A stretch of DNA of 64,000 bases. Source: Cellvibrionaceae bacterium AOL6. Lineage in GTDB: Bacteria; Pseudomonadota; Gammaproteobacteria; Pseudomonadales; Cellvibrionaceae. Made by a program: the position numbers and the translations under genes. The notes below the pieces were generated by a model. The model ran no database searches, was not told the origin of the DNA, and saw only the letters and a list, made by a program, of their open reading frames with translations. The stretch lies in contig NOXC01000008.1 in NCBI GenBank assembly GCA_003265435.1, positions 123,956 through 187,955 on the forward strand, given 5' to 3'. Positions 31,934 through 39,705 of this stretch are shown in pieces. Each line of letters starts with the position of its first letter. Position 1 is the stretch's first letter.

Positions 31934-32775
31934 ATAGATCTCGTGGGTCGATAAAATGAAAAATACAGAAAGGCCGCGATGACCCCGGACGCAAAGCCTC
32001 CGAGGTGAGCCCAGTGCGCTATTCTAGCCCCTGTCATCCAATCCAGTACACCGGCAAACCCCAGTACCAGGCTCAGAACAGCAAAGAAAAAGATGCCACT
32101 GGCGACAGCGAGCTGCCTCACCTTGAACACACCATAGGCAACGCCAATAAAGCCCATGTAGCCGTACACGACACCCGACAGGCCGCCAAAGTAGATCTCG
32201 CCACTGACAATATATTGCAACGTGTTCGACACTACGGCGAGTAACACGAACAGCAGCGCGCTGCGTCGCCATCCCCAATACAGTTCAATCGTACTGCCTA
32301 TCAGGTACACCCACAGCGCGTTAAACAAAAAATGCATTTCGCTGAAGTGAAAAAAAGCCGGCGTGATGAAGCGATAAAGTTGCCCACTCGACACAATCTG
32401 TTCAGGGGGCAGAAAACTCAAGGCATGAAAGACCGCGTCAGAACGAAGCCACCCTACTGCGACAAAGCCTAGGGCCCCTAATATCAATGTGACGAGCGTA
32501 ACCGGTGCGCGCTTCAGGACATCCAGTGCAGACGGCCCTCGTGGCCCCCGAACGAACTCACGCGGGGGAGGCGTATTGAGCTCACCTCTGAGCCCCGAAT
32601 CCACCAGCTCACTCAGAGCAACGCTGACACGCCCTTCGTCATCTGCGGGCAGCCAAAGGCATTGTTGGCCCTGCTCTTCTGTGATGCGATGTGGCACCCC
32701 ACTCTCGGTGAGCGCGCGATTCAATTGGGATAGATCCTGATCAAGCGGAAAGGTTTTAAAAGCGATAAATTGCAC
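31930..32775 (-). CDS. Rhomboid intramembrane serine protease, GlpG-like
   Basis: Cytoplasmic N-terminal domain (about 1-90), then six membrane helices. Catalytic Ser is in GGLSGVVYGYMGF (GxSG) and the His in WAHLGGFASGVI; the oxyanion-helix motif HFSEMHFLFNALWVYLIG (family HxxxHxxFN) is also present. The GTG at 32775 is preferred: GAGG sits about 7 bases upstream and the protein starts MQFIAFKTFPL like GlpG homologues. 281 residues. Starts 7 bases after the phosphoesterase gene. Confidence 0.9.
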   Translation of the reverse strand: MQFIAFKTFPLDQDLSQLNRALTESGVPHRITEEQGQQCLWLPADDEGRVSVALSELVDSGLRGELNTPPPREFVRGPRGPSALDVLKRAPVTLVTLILGALGFVAVGWLRSDAVFHALSFLPPEQIVSSGQLYRFITPAFFHFSEMHFLFNALWVYLIGSTIELYWGWRRSALLFVLLAVVSNTLQYIVSGEIYFGGLSGVVYGYMGFIGVAYGVFKVRQLAVASGIFFFAVLSLVLGFAGVLDWMTGARIAHWAHLGGFASGVIAAFLYFSFYRPTRSI

Positions 32776-32782
32776 GCTTGCC

Positions 32783-33778
32783 TCAACTGTTGTGCGGTTT
32801 TGGGTCCACGTAGACCCATACAAAGCGGTCATTACTCAAAGTCGACTCACCATCAAAGCGGTACGCCACAAGTCGACCAAACTTAACGGCGCTGTAATCC
32901 AAGCAAGCCAGGTTCTGTCGCTGCACTCGGGGCCGCCCCTGTAACCAGTAGTGCCCGAAAAACACAGGGACCTCCGACGCGGGATAGCTAATGAGCTTAC
33001 GCCGTTCCCGTTCATTCAGTTTTCTTTCCATCAGGTCTTCCGGCAGCGGATCTGGTTGAAAAACCACATCAGAATACGTTTCCGGGTCGATAGACCAGAA
33101 TTTTGTCCGGAAAATATCCCGTTTCAATCCGTCGCGACTGAGGAGGTAGCGGCCGTCTGGAAAGCTCAAGCTGGTGCCACGCGTGATGCGATCCAACGCC
33201 CGTGTTAATTCCTTGTCGCCAGAAACAAGCGCGTCCATAAGTGCGCCCAGGGTTGGCTCGTCGGTTCCACTGTGTGCACGCAATCGCGCCACACTGGCGG
33301 TATCCCAACAGGCATGCACCACGCGAAACGCTTCACTTTCGAGAAATAGAGGCAAGCTTTTGAACCACTCCAGAGTCGCGCGCCACTCATCCGGAAAGCT
33401 GGCGAACTGCACCAGGGTTTCATGGATGAGTCGATTGTTGCGCTTATCGTGAGGCCTGAGAAAGCTTGGGTCTGCCCCTGGATCAGAGACTTCGGTGGTA
33501 TAGGCCACGGCATTGAACTCGTGATTCCCGACGATGCAGTAGGCTTGGTCATTTTCGACCATCGCGCGCACGATGCGAATCGCTTCGTGAATACGCGGCC
33601 CTCGGTCCAATATGTCGCCGACAAAAATGGCTTTACGACGAGGATGCCAGTAGACCTCGCCATCGAGCTGATAGCCCAAGCGCTCCAGCAGGGCTTTTAG
33701 CGTACGCGCACAGCCGTGCACGTCTCCAATAATATCAAAGCCCTCTACCGACGTACTGAGGGCGGTGAGTCTGTTCAT
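32783..33778 (-). CDS. PPP-family metallophosphoesterase
   Basis: 331 residues with the PPP signature set: GDVHGC, GDILDRGPR, GNHEFN and a distal VHACW; the dimetal site is complete. This resembles bacterial Ser/Thr or diadenosine-polyphosphate phosphatases, but length and divergent C-terminal half (VFFGHYWLQGRP, LDYSAVKFGRLVAYRFDGE) leave the substrate open. It ends 7 bases before the rhomboid start and begins 6 bases after nadK. Confidence 0.85.
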   Translation of the reverse strand: MNRLTALSTSVEGFDIIGDVHGCARTLKALLERLGYQLDGEVYWHPRRKAIFVGDILDRGPRIHEAIRIVRAMVENDQAYCIVGNHEFNAVAYTTEVSDPGADPSFLRPHDKRNNRLIHETLVQFASFPDEWRATLEWFKSLPLFLESEAFRVVHACWDTASVARLRAHSGTDEPTLGALMDALVSGDKELTRALDRITRGTSLSFPDGRYLLSRDGLKRDIFRTKFWSIDPETYSDVVFQPDPLPEDLMERKLNERERRKLISYPASEVPVFFGHYWLQGRPRVQRQNLACLDYSAVKFGRLVAYRFDGESTLSNDRFVWVYVDPKPHNS

Positions 33779-33784
33779 AGCGCC

Positions 33785-34666
33785 TCAGTGCTTGCCGGTT
33801 TGACTGGCCCAGCCGAGCTTGGTCCGACAAGTCTCAAAAAAATTATGACCACGCGGATGAATCAAATTCAGCATGCGTGGCGATTTGATAATATCGATGC
33901 TGTCCCCCGCCTGCGTCACCACATGTGTCTGCCCATCACAGGTGACGTGAGGGCTTAAGTGGTTCGAATGGCTGACGGTGATGCGAATGTTCGCGCTGCC
34001 GCTGACCACAATGGGGCGGCTGCTTAAGGTGTGCGGGTTCATCGGGACGAGGACGATGGCATCCAGACGTGGATGCATGATTGGCCCGCCTCCACTCAGG
34101 GCGTAGGCCGTCGAGCCGGTCGGTGACGACACAATGAGTCCATCCGAGCGCTGTCGACAGACGAACTCGCCATCGATATACAATTCAAACTCGATCATCC
34201 GAATGAACTTACCCGGATGCAACACAACGTCATTGAGGGCAACACCTTCAGCGATCACCCGGCCTTCACGTTGTACGGCAGAACTGAGCAGAAAACGCTT
34301 TTCGGTGTCGTATTTACCTTCTAGTACCTCGCCCACCTTGTACTCAATTTCCTCAGGGCTGATGTCCGTCAGGAAGCCCAAGCGACCGCGATTGATCCCG
34401 AGTAACTTCACGTCGTAGCCCGCAAAGGCGCGCGCAGCGGCAAGCAGACTGCCATCGCCACCCACAACGACAATCAAGTCGCATAACTCAGCCAGTTGCT
34501 GCCGTGTTTTAACGGGCAGCCCGCTGTCGGGAAGTTCCGCGGAAGTTTCCTCGTCCATTAACAGCGTGACTTGCTGCTTATCTAAAAAACGAATCAGACG
34601 ATTCAACGAATATTTCGTCGATTCGCTATCGCGTCGGCCGAGAAGGCCCACTGTATGAAAAGTCAT
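33785..34666 (-). CDS. nadK: NAD kinase
   Basis: Phosphorylates NAD+ to NADP+. 293 residues; GGDGSLLAAARAF motif, LLGINRGRLGFLTD, the NDVVLH segment, SPTGSTAYALSGGGPI and DGQ near the C-terminus. Standard length for the proteobacterial enzyme. Confidence 0.97.
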   Translation of the reverse strand: MTFHTVGLLGRRDSESTKYSLNRLIRFLDKQQVTLLMDEETSAELPDSGLPVKTRQQLAELCDLIVVVGGDGSLLAAARAFAGYDVKLLGINRGRLGFLTDISPEEIEYKVGEVLEGKYDTEKRFLLSSAVQREGRVIAEGVALNDVVLHPGKFIRMIEFELYIDGEFVCRQRSDGLIVSSPTGSTAYALSGGGPIMHPRLDAIVLVPMNPHTLSSRPIVVSGSANIRITVSHSNHLSPHVTCDGQTHVVTQAGDSIDIIKSPRMLNLIHPRGHNFFETCRTKLGWASQTGKH

Positions 34667-34682
34667 AGGCTGTTCTGCTTAG

Positions 34683-35825
34683 TTAATCGTGTTCTGTCGA
34701 CCCAGACGGAAAGAGCTGTCCGTCACGCAAGAGATACCCGTCATCGTCTACCAGGTGCTCCGTCAGGCCCTGCCCTTGAAGACCACCGGCCAGGGCTACA
34801 ACATCGAAGCCCTCTTTGCCCAGATAGCACGCTGCAGCACCACTTCGTCGTCCCGTATCACAGTAGAGAACGTAGGCTTGTTCTGTCGCAAGCAGTCTCT
34901 TCTTCATCGACATCAGGCTCAAGGGGATATTGGCCGAATACGCCAAATGGCCCAACGCATATTCCGCCTGCGTCCTGACATCAATCAGCAAGGCCTGACC
35001 CTGATCGCATTCCGCCATGCTGACCGTCTCGATCACGGGTTCTTTCAACAGTACCTCAAAATCGCGGCTATCCAGGCGCAGTAGCTCGCCATCGGTGGCC
35101 ATCACCACACTGGCATTGCGAGGTTGACTGTCGACTAAGGCATCCTCACCAAAACATCGACCAGGCAGGATCTCCGCTACCACATCGACGCTGCCGTCTT
35201 CTGCTTGTTTTTCAATCATCGCGGTGCCAGAACGCAAGAAATAGCAGCAATCGCCAACCGCGCCTTGTTCAATGACGCGCTGACCTTTTTCAACCAGTTC
35301 ATGGCTGAGCTTATCGAAAATCTGTTCGGCGTTCACCGGAGGCACTTTCAGGAACAAATTCGAGCTCAGTACCGCGTGCATCCACTCCATATCATTATCT
35401 CGGCTGCGGTCTAGCGACAACTCCGACAACATGTAATCGATCATTTGACTCCAACTCAATGATCGGTCGAGCCGATCGGCATCGATACGCAGTACCATCG
35501 CGTCTGTTGTTGCCACAGCTGTACAGTGGCGTGGCTGAGCGTGAGCAAGGGGAAGCAGACTGCGGTCCGCATCTACGGTTTCTGTGCGACCAGAGCCGTA
35601 GCGAAGCTCTACGCGACCGGATATGAGGTAGATATACTGGTGGTCAAAGGCCCCTTCATGAAAGACCGCTTCGCCCTGCACGACAGACTGCGGCTGGACA
35701 TGCGTGAACACATCCTCAAGGAAACCGTGCCTCAATGACTTCAATGGCACAAGAGAATCCGCAGTCGCAAAGGCATCCCTAAGCAGGGGTGGAAGCGGGT
35801 CGACGAAATGCTTTACCGAGATCAT
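34683..35825 (-). CDS. Cyclic nucleotide-binding / rhodanese fusion protein
   Basis: 380 residues: two cNMP-binding-type beta-roll units (about 30-135 and 150-255; the second has GRCFGEDALVDSQPRNASV, the phosphate-binding-cassette-like segment) and a C-terminal rhodanese domain (about 265-355) with LLIDVRTQAEYALGHL and active-site loop YCDTGRRSG containing Cys. No DNA-binding or membrane part. Start at 35825 (MISVKHF) has AAGGA about 10 bases upstream and avoids 44 unconserved residues. It might couple a nucleotide or redox signal to sulphur transfer. Placed just before nadK. Confidence 0.85.
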   Translation of the reverse strand: MISVKHFVDPLPPLLRDAFATADSLVPLKSLRHGFLEDVFTHVQPQSVVQGEAVFHEGAFDHQYIYLISGRVELRYGSGRTETVDADRSLLPLAHAQPRHCTAVATTDAMVLRIDADRLDRSLSWSQMIDYMLSELSLDRSRDNDMEWMHAVLSSNLFLKVPPVNAEQIFDKLSHELVEKGQRVIEQGAVGDCCYFLRSGTAMIEKQAEDGSVDVVAEILPGRCFGEDALVDSQPRNASVVMATDGELLRLDSRDFEVLLKEPVIETVSMAECDQGQALLIDVRTQAEYALGHLAYSANIPLSLMSMKKRLLATEQAYVLYCDTGRRSGAAACYLGKEGFDVVALAGGLQGQGLTEHLVDDDGYLLRDGQLFPSGSTEHD

Positions 35826-35889
35826 GTCCCTATATCCTTCGGAGGGTACGAATATCTTGCCCGTTGCTTGAGCTCGCATGACGCTCAGC

Positions 35890-36879
35890 TCAAAACAACG
35901 TGCGCTGCCCCTGCATGCCACCGGTATGGAGCACCAGGATCCGGCTGCCGCGCGCATAACGCCGCTGCTGGATAAGTTGGGCTAGGGCCCAAAAAACTTT
36001 ACCAGTATATACGGGCTCGATCGCCAAGTCCGTCTCTGCATGAAAGTCGTTCACAAATCGATCAAGCTGCTCAGGAACGCGCGCATAACCACCGCAATGA
36101 AACTGCTGCAGCAATCGAAAGCGTGCGTGATGCAACGCTGTTTCGAACAAAATGGGAAGAGCAATCGACAAGCCTGCTTTCAGCACGGGTACGCCAGTGA
36201 CACGAGGCGCGCTAGCGTTGTCGCATTGCCCCACGCCTTTAAGCAGGCCCAGCAGGGTCGTGCCGGTGCCACAGGCCAACACAATATCATCGAAGGCCAG
36301 AGTCCCCAGACAGGCTCCCAACTGCTCACAGCCAAGCAAACCCGGCTTGCCTGCCCCGCCTTCGGGCACCCAATACACGCCCTCACCCAAGGCGTAGTGA
36401 CGCTCTAATTCCGAGAGAAATGCGGCCTCATGGCGACGACGATAGGCCTGACGACTAATGAAGCAAAGACGCATGCCCATCGCCTGTACATCGCGCAACG
36501 TAGGGCTCAACTGAACCGGCTTCTCTCCGCGGATAAAGCCCATCGTTGGAATACCCGCCAGATGACCTAAAGCCGCCAGTGCATAAAGATGATTGGACCA
36601 CGCACCACCAAAACTCGCGATCGCCCCTCTTTGCTGTTGTGCTCGCCACGCCAGGTAGTGCCCATGCAATTTGTAGAATTTGTTGCCGCTGAGCATGAGG
36701 TCAATACGGTCGTCACGGCGAACAAAGACCTCGAGGCCCTGCTCTTCTGCGAGAGACCAGTTCAGACGCTCATGATCGACACGCGCGACTATCTGGCTAA
36801 AGACGGTATCAGGCGAAGATAGGTATTGGCTTAAACGCCGGCGAGTTTCAGGTGGGATCGGGCTTGTTTTTTGCGACAT
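35890..36879 (-). CDS. PLP-dependent ACC deaminase / D-cysteine desulfhydrase family protein
   Basis: Fold-type II PLP enzyme, 329 residues. The Lys that binds PLP is in LSGNKFYKLHGHY; SFGGAWSNHLYALAALG binds the cofactor phosphate side, and VLACGTGTTLLGLLKG is the Gly-rich loop. Family members desulphurate D-cysteine or deaminate ACC; sequence alone does not decide. ATG at 36879 is used because the longer frame begins with TTG. The start lies inside the upstream coiled-coil gene (49-base overlap). Confidence 0.85.
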   Translation of the reverse strand: MSQKTSPIPPETRRRLSQYLSSPDTVFSQIVARVDHERLNWSLAEEQGLEVFVRRDDRIDLMLSGNKFYKLHGHYLAWRAQQQRGAIASFGGAWSNHLYALAALGHLAGIPTMGFIRGEKPVQLSPTLRDVQAMGMRLCFISRQAYRRRHEAAFLSELERHYALGEGVYWVPEGGAGKPGLLGCEQLGACLGTLAFDDIVLACGTGTTLLGLLKGVGQCDNASAPRVTGVPVLKAGLSIALPILFETALHHARFRLLQQFHCGGYARVPEQLDRFVNDFHAETDLAIEPVYTGKVFWALAQLIQQRRYARGSRILVLHTGGMQGQRTLF

Positions 36880-38189
36880 TCGCTGCAGCAATCGCTGGCT
36901 CCGGGTTCAAAATCCAGAGGCGATTCTACACGTTCAATGTTCGCACCGCACAGCCCACCCGACTCGTCGTCGATACGGCTGCAAACAGGCATACGGTAAT
37001 GCGTGAGCCATGCTTCATAGCGCGTCTCACTCACCCCGCATTGTTCCGCGGTGTAGGCATTAGGATTGGCGACATACTTCGGGATATCGCTGACGGGAAT
37101 CGTAAGGTGCCCTGCCCCCGGCTGGAAGGAAACGAAAGAGATACCGCGCTCCACCAGCGAGTACAAAAACTGCTCTCCACCAGTATTTTTGCTGGCGGCG
37201 TGTTCATCTCGAAGTCTCGTGAGTTCTTCATTGAGCTGCGACTCTCGCTCATTGTGATAGAGGAGTTCGACCTCGCGCATTTGTAGCTGCTCACGTAATT
37301 CACGCTGAGACTTTTCGTATTTGGCTTCGAGCTCAATTCTGACCGAATCTCTCAGCGCTTCCACATCGCGCTCATCCAACTCTCTTGCTTGTGCAAGCTT
37401 ATGATCAAAATATTCTCTGACCGCCTCCACTTTCCGAGCCTGGTTATCCAGCGCCTCCTGCAACTCCGCATTTCGCTTGCGTTCTAACGCCAGTGCTTCC
37501 CGCTCACGATCGACTGCGGCGCGCATGTCATCAAGGCGCTGTTCATACTCTCGTTTGAGCTGGAGGTTTTCAGATTGAAACTCATTGCGTGACGTGGCGA
37601 TCCGCAGGCGCTGTTCTTTGAGCAGCTGCGCCATATGGTCACGAAACTCTTTCGCATATTCGCGCCGCAAACGCTCGGACAATTCTTGTTCCACGCGCGC
37701 GCGCTGAGACGAGCTCATGTTGCCCAACTCTTCCTCTTCTTCACGGAACTGAATACCGATACGATTCGCCACCAGTGCTTTGCGAATGGCAGAAAGCTGA
37801 TTGTGTGTAGGGCTGAGGTCGGGGTCCCAAAGTTGGGTTTTATATTGAGGGCTTGGACATTGGCTACGACAGGTTAACAACACCGGGCCCGCGCCCATAT
37901 CTTTTGCTTTTCTGCCCGAAGCAGCCAGATCCATTAACGGTAGGTACCAGGCGCGCAGCACTTCACCGGATTTATTGATTGGAAGGAGAAAAAATACAAG
38001 GCGTCGTGCACACAGCGTATTATCCAGCTCGATATAACAACCACGTGCTTGTGTATCCGCTAAATCCGCCAGCGGCACAAAGCCGTCGAGCACCGCCTGA
38101 AATTCAGCGATGTGCATCTCTTTCGAGATCTGGCCTTCTTCATCAAAGAAAAAGATGGCCCGAGCAAGTTCATTGGCTTCAAATATCAC
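36831..38189 (-). CDS. Conserved coiled-coil protein with cysteine-rich C-terminus
   Basis: About 452 residues. N-terminal globular region (1-150), then a long charged coiled coil rich in Glu, Arg and Gln (about 170-345), and a C-terminal region containing YVANPNAYTAEQCGVSETRYEAWLTHY (in parts) and cysteines spaced CSRIDD..GLCGANI..SDCCSEC, a likely zinc site. I recall similar unnamed proteins in marine gammaproteobacteria. GTG at 38189 has GGGA 9 bases upstream and is preferred to TTG at 38198. Function unknown; it heads the minus-strand gene run. Confidence 0.75.
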   Translation of the reverse strand: MIFEANELARAIFFFDEEGQISKEMHIAEFQAVLDGFVPLADLADTQARGCYIELDNTLCARRLVFFLLPINKSGEVLRAWYLPLMDLAASGRKAKDMGAGPVLLTCRSQCPSPQYKTQLWDPDLSPTHNQLSAIRKALVANRIGIQFREEEEELGNMSSSQRARVEQELSERLRREYAKEFRDHMAQLLKEQRLRIATSRNEFQSENLQLKREYEQRLDDMRAAVDREREALALERKRNAELQEALDNQARKVEAVREYFDHKLAQARELDERDVEALRDSVRIELEAKYEKSQRELREQLQMREVELLYHNERESQLNEELTRLRDEHAASKNTGGEQFLYSLVERGISFVSFQPGAGHLTIPVSDIPKYVANPNAYTAEQCGVSETRYEAWLTHYRMPVCSRIDDESGGLCGANIERVESPLDFEPGASDCCSECRKKQARSHLKLAGV

Positions 38190-38401
38190 GGCACGCAATC
38201 CCGGGGGTTCAATATTACTATGGCCCGCTATCGTATTATTGCCAGTTTACGTGCCAAATGATGTGAACTATGCACTGACCTTATACGGAATTGGAATACC
38301 TTTGCACGACGACCGATGAAAGGGAAATTGATATAAGCAGGGGTGAACAGCGAGGGGAATAGCACCCTTACGGGCGCGATTTGGGCGGGGTAAAAATGCG
38401 C

Positions 38402-38503
38402 TTAAAAAAGCGCCTCGTCAGAGTCTGCGTAAGCCTCATCGTCGATATCGAGCAGATATTCAAGGCTGGCTTCTTCCAACATATCATCAACGTAATCTTG
38501 CAT
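38402..38503 (-). CDS. Candidate 33-residue acidic small protein
   Basis: Reading MQDYVDDMLEEASLEYLLDI.. to ..DEALF, 33 codons and a TAA stop. AAGGAG lies 7 bases before the ATG, a near-perfect ribosome site. About 14 of 33 residues are Asp or Glu, and the central part could form an amphipathic helix. No similarity that I recognise. It lies alone downstream of the palindrome and upstream of nothing on its strand for 210 bases. A weak promoter (TTGTGC / AATAAT, 18-base spacer) is visible about 40-70 bases before the start. Confidence 0.55.
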   Translation of the reverse strand: MQDYVDDMLEEASLEYLLDIDDEAYADSDEALF

Positions 38504-38597
38504 GCGATTACTCCTTCTCAATGTTGTTTCGAAGAATCTTAGGAGAGGATTATTGCAATTTGTTTACGTATTGCACAAATCGTGGCGCGAGCGTTTT

Positions 38598-38645
38598 GAA
38601 TTAATTGGGGTCAGACCCCGTTCGGGGTCTGACCCCAATTAATTC
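38598..38645. repeat. 48-bp perfect palindrome (REP-like) containing GGGGTCAGACCCC
   Basis: Two 23-base arms separated by TT. Each arm runs from GAATTAATT through GGGGTCAGACCCCG, and the inner block is itself a smaller palindrome. The motif TGGGGTCAGACCC recurs at 63960. Palindromes with this core are, as I recall, dispersed in many proteobacterial genomes beside REP-associated transposases; none is visible here. Confidence 0.85.
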
Positions 38646-38646
38646 G

Positions 38647-38747
38647 TTGCTGAACCCTCTTCTCGGGTCCAACCACGCTAACGCGTGGCATAAAAAAAGG
38701 CCCGCATCTTACGATGCGAGCCTTTTTGTATGGCGACCCGGAAGGGA
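38647..38747. repeat. Direct repeat copy 1 (101 bp), with truncated tRNA-Asp 3' end
   Basis: Identical to 38817-38917 except for one base (A at 38711, G at 38881). It contains a terminator-type hairpin and ends with 17 bases equal to the 3' end of the tRNA-Asp gene. The rest of a tRNA does not follow, so this is a remnant. Confidence 0.9.
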
Positions 38748-38816
38748 GTGCACTCACGCCCCCCATGGCGCTCGCCCTGCGGGCAGCTGCGCTGTGGCAA
38801 AGGGCTGTCCTGCCCT

Positions 38817-38917
38817 TTGCTGAACCCTCTTCTCGGGTCCAACCACGCTAACGCGTGGCATAAAAAAAGGCCCGCATCTTGCGATGCGAGCCTTTTTGTA
38901 TGGCGACCCGGAAGGGA
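38817..38917. repeat. Direct repeat copy 2 (101 bp), at the 3' end of tRNA-Asp
   Basis: Second copy, offset exactly 170 bases from the first. It covers the last 17 bases of the intact tRNA-Asp gene and its terminator plus a small hairpin CCACGC / GCGTGG. Confidence 0.9.
38861..38898 (-). terminator. Rho-independent terminator of the tRNA-Val/tRNA-Asp operon
   Basis: On the minus strand, immediately after the CCA of tRNA-Asp: AAAAAGGCTCGCATC, loop GCAA, GATGCGGGCC then a run of T. A nearly identical hairpin occurs 170 bases further on in repeat copy 1. Confidence 0.85.
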
Positions 38918-38977
38918 CTTGAACCCTCGACCTCCGGCGTGACAGGCCGGCATTCTAACCAACTGAACTACCGGGCC
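38901..38977 (-). tRNA. tRNA-Asp (anticodon GTC)
   Basis: 77 bases with encoded CCA. Acceptor GGCCCGG / CCGGGTC (one G-T pair), D-arm GTTCAGTTGGTTAGAAT, anticodon arm CCGGC-CTGTCAC-GCCGG with GTC, T-arm with GGTTCAAGTCC. All four arms pair. Confidence 0.97.
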
Positions 38978-39006
38978 GCGGTAGGACTCTTAAAGGGAGT
39001 CAGGCT

Positions 39007-39082
39007 TGGTGGGTGGTACAGGGGTCGAACCTGTGACCTACGCCTTGTAAGGGCGCCGCTCTACCAACTGAGCTAACCACCC
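39007..39082 (-). tRNA. tRNA-Val (anticodon TAC)
   Basis: 76 bases with encoded CCA. Acceptor GGGTGGT paired with ACCACCC, D-arm TAGCTCAGTTGGTAGAGC, anticodon arm GCGCC-CTTACAA-GGCGT with TAC, T-arm GGTTCGACCCC. It precedes tRNA-Asp by 29 bases in the same transcript. Confidence 0.97.
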
Positions 39083-39095
39083 GATAGAGGCGCGC

Positions 39096-39123
39096 ATTCT
39101 ATAGAATCTGAGCGCCTTGTCAA
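39096..39123 (-). promoter_or_regulatory. Strong promoter of the tRNA operon with GC-rich discriminator
   Basis: Minus strand: TTGACA (39123-39118), 16-base spacer, TAGAAT (39101-39096), followed by GCGCGCC before the start point. The perfect -35 and the GC-rich discriminator are typical of stable-RNA promoters under stringent control. Confidence 0.8.
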
Positions 39124-39141
39124 TCGATATCTGCGATTTTT

Positions 39142-39645
39142 TTAAACGTGATGGTAACGCCCATCTGCATACACCAACGCAGGGTTTTTCTCATTGGAAA
39201 CAAGCACTTCCTCAATGTTTCCAATGTAAATTGTATGCGTACCGTGGGTAATCTGTTGCTGCTTCTCGCACAGGAACACGGCGGGAGCGTCTTTCACGTA
39301 ATGCAAGCCCCGCGCCTCGTGCTGATGCCACTGCCCTACTTCAAAGCGTTCTTCGCCCAGATCTGGCGTGGCGCACACTTGCGAGAGCTCCTGCTGAAGC
39401 GAACTCAGGATATTGATACAAAAATGGTCACTGTGACGCAGAATATAGTCCATTCGAGCAGCCTGATTCACACACACGAGCAAGGACGGCGGCTGGTCCG
39501 AGATGGACGTCACCGACGAAGCGGTCATCGCGCCTCGTTCGCCTTCGTGGCTCAGGCCACTGATCACACACACTCCCGATGCCAAGCATCGCATGCCCTG
39601 ACGCAAGCCCAAGGCGAGATCTTCAACTCGATTCAAAACAGACAC
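39142..39645 (-). CDS. Flavin reductase-like domain protein
   Basis: 167 residues of the HpaC/flavin reductase family: LASGVCVISG, ERGAMTASSVTSISDQPPSLLVCVN (in parts), HFCINILSSLQQELSQ and THTIYIGNIEEVLV. Members reduce free FMN or FAD with NAD(P)H for a two-component monooxygenase; no oxygenase partner is nearby. Separated from araB by a hairpin, so it is probably its own unit. Confidence 0.85.
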   Translation of the reverse strand: MSVLNRVEDLALGLRQGMRCLASGVCVISGLSHEGERGAMTASSVTSISDQPPSLLVCVNQAARMDYILRHSDHFCINILSSLQQELSQVCATPDLGEERFEVGQWHQHEARGLHYVKDAPAVFLCEKQQQITHGTHTIYIGNIEEVLVSNEKNPALVYADGRYHHV

Positions 39646-39660
39646 TCTGGTTGATTGGCA

Positions 39661-39683
39661 AAACGCCGCATTATACGGCGTTT
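39661..39683 (-). terminator. Hairpin terminator of the ara operon
   Basis: Perfect 8-bp stem AAACGCCG / CGGCGTTT with a 7-base loop, 23 bases after the araB stop; the final T-run on the minus strand is short. Confidence 0.65.
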
Positions 39684-39705
39684 AATGCCAGCGCAGAAGG
39701 CTGCA

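Noticed and set aside
36879..36891. Frameshift or fusion between the coiled-coil gene and the PLP deaminase
   Set aside because: The genes simply overlap by about 49 bases in different frames, and both products are complete at their ends.
38748..38816. CRISPR or tandem-repeat array between the two 101-bp repeats
   Set aside because: Only two copies, no regular spacers and no cas genes; a simple duplication explains it.
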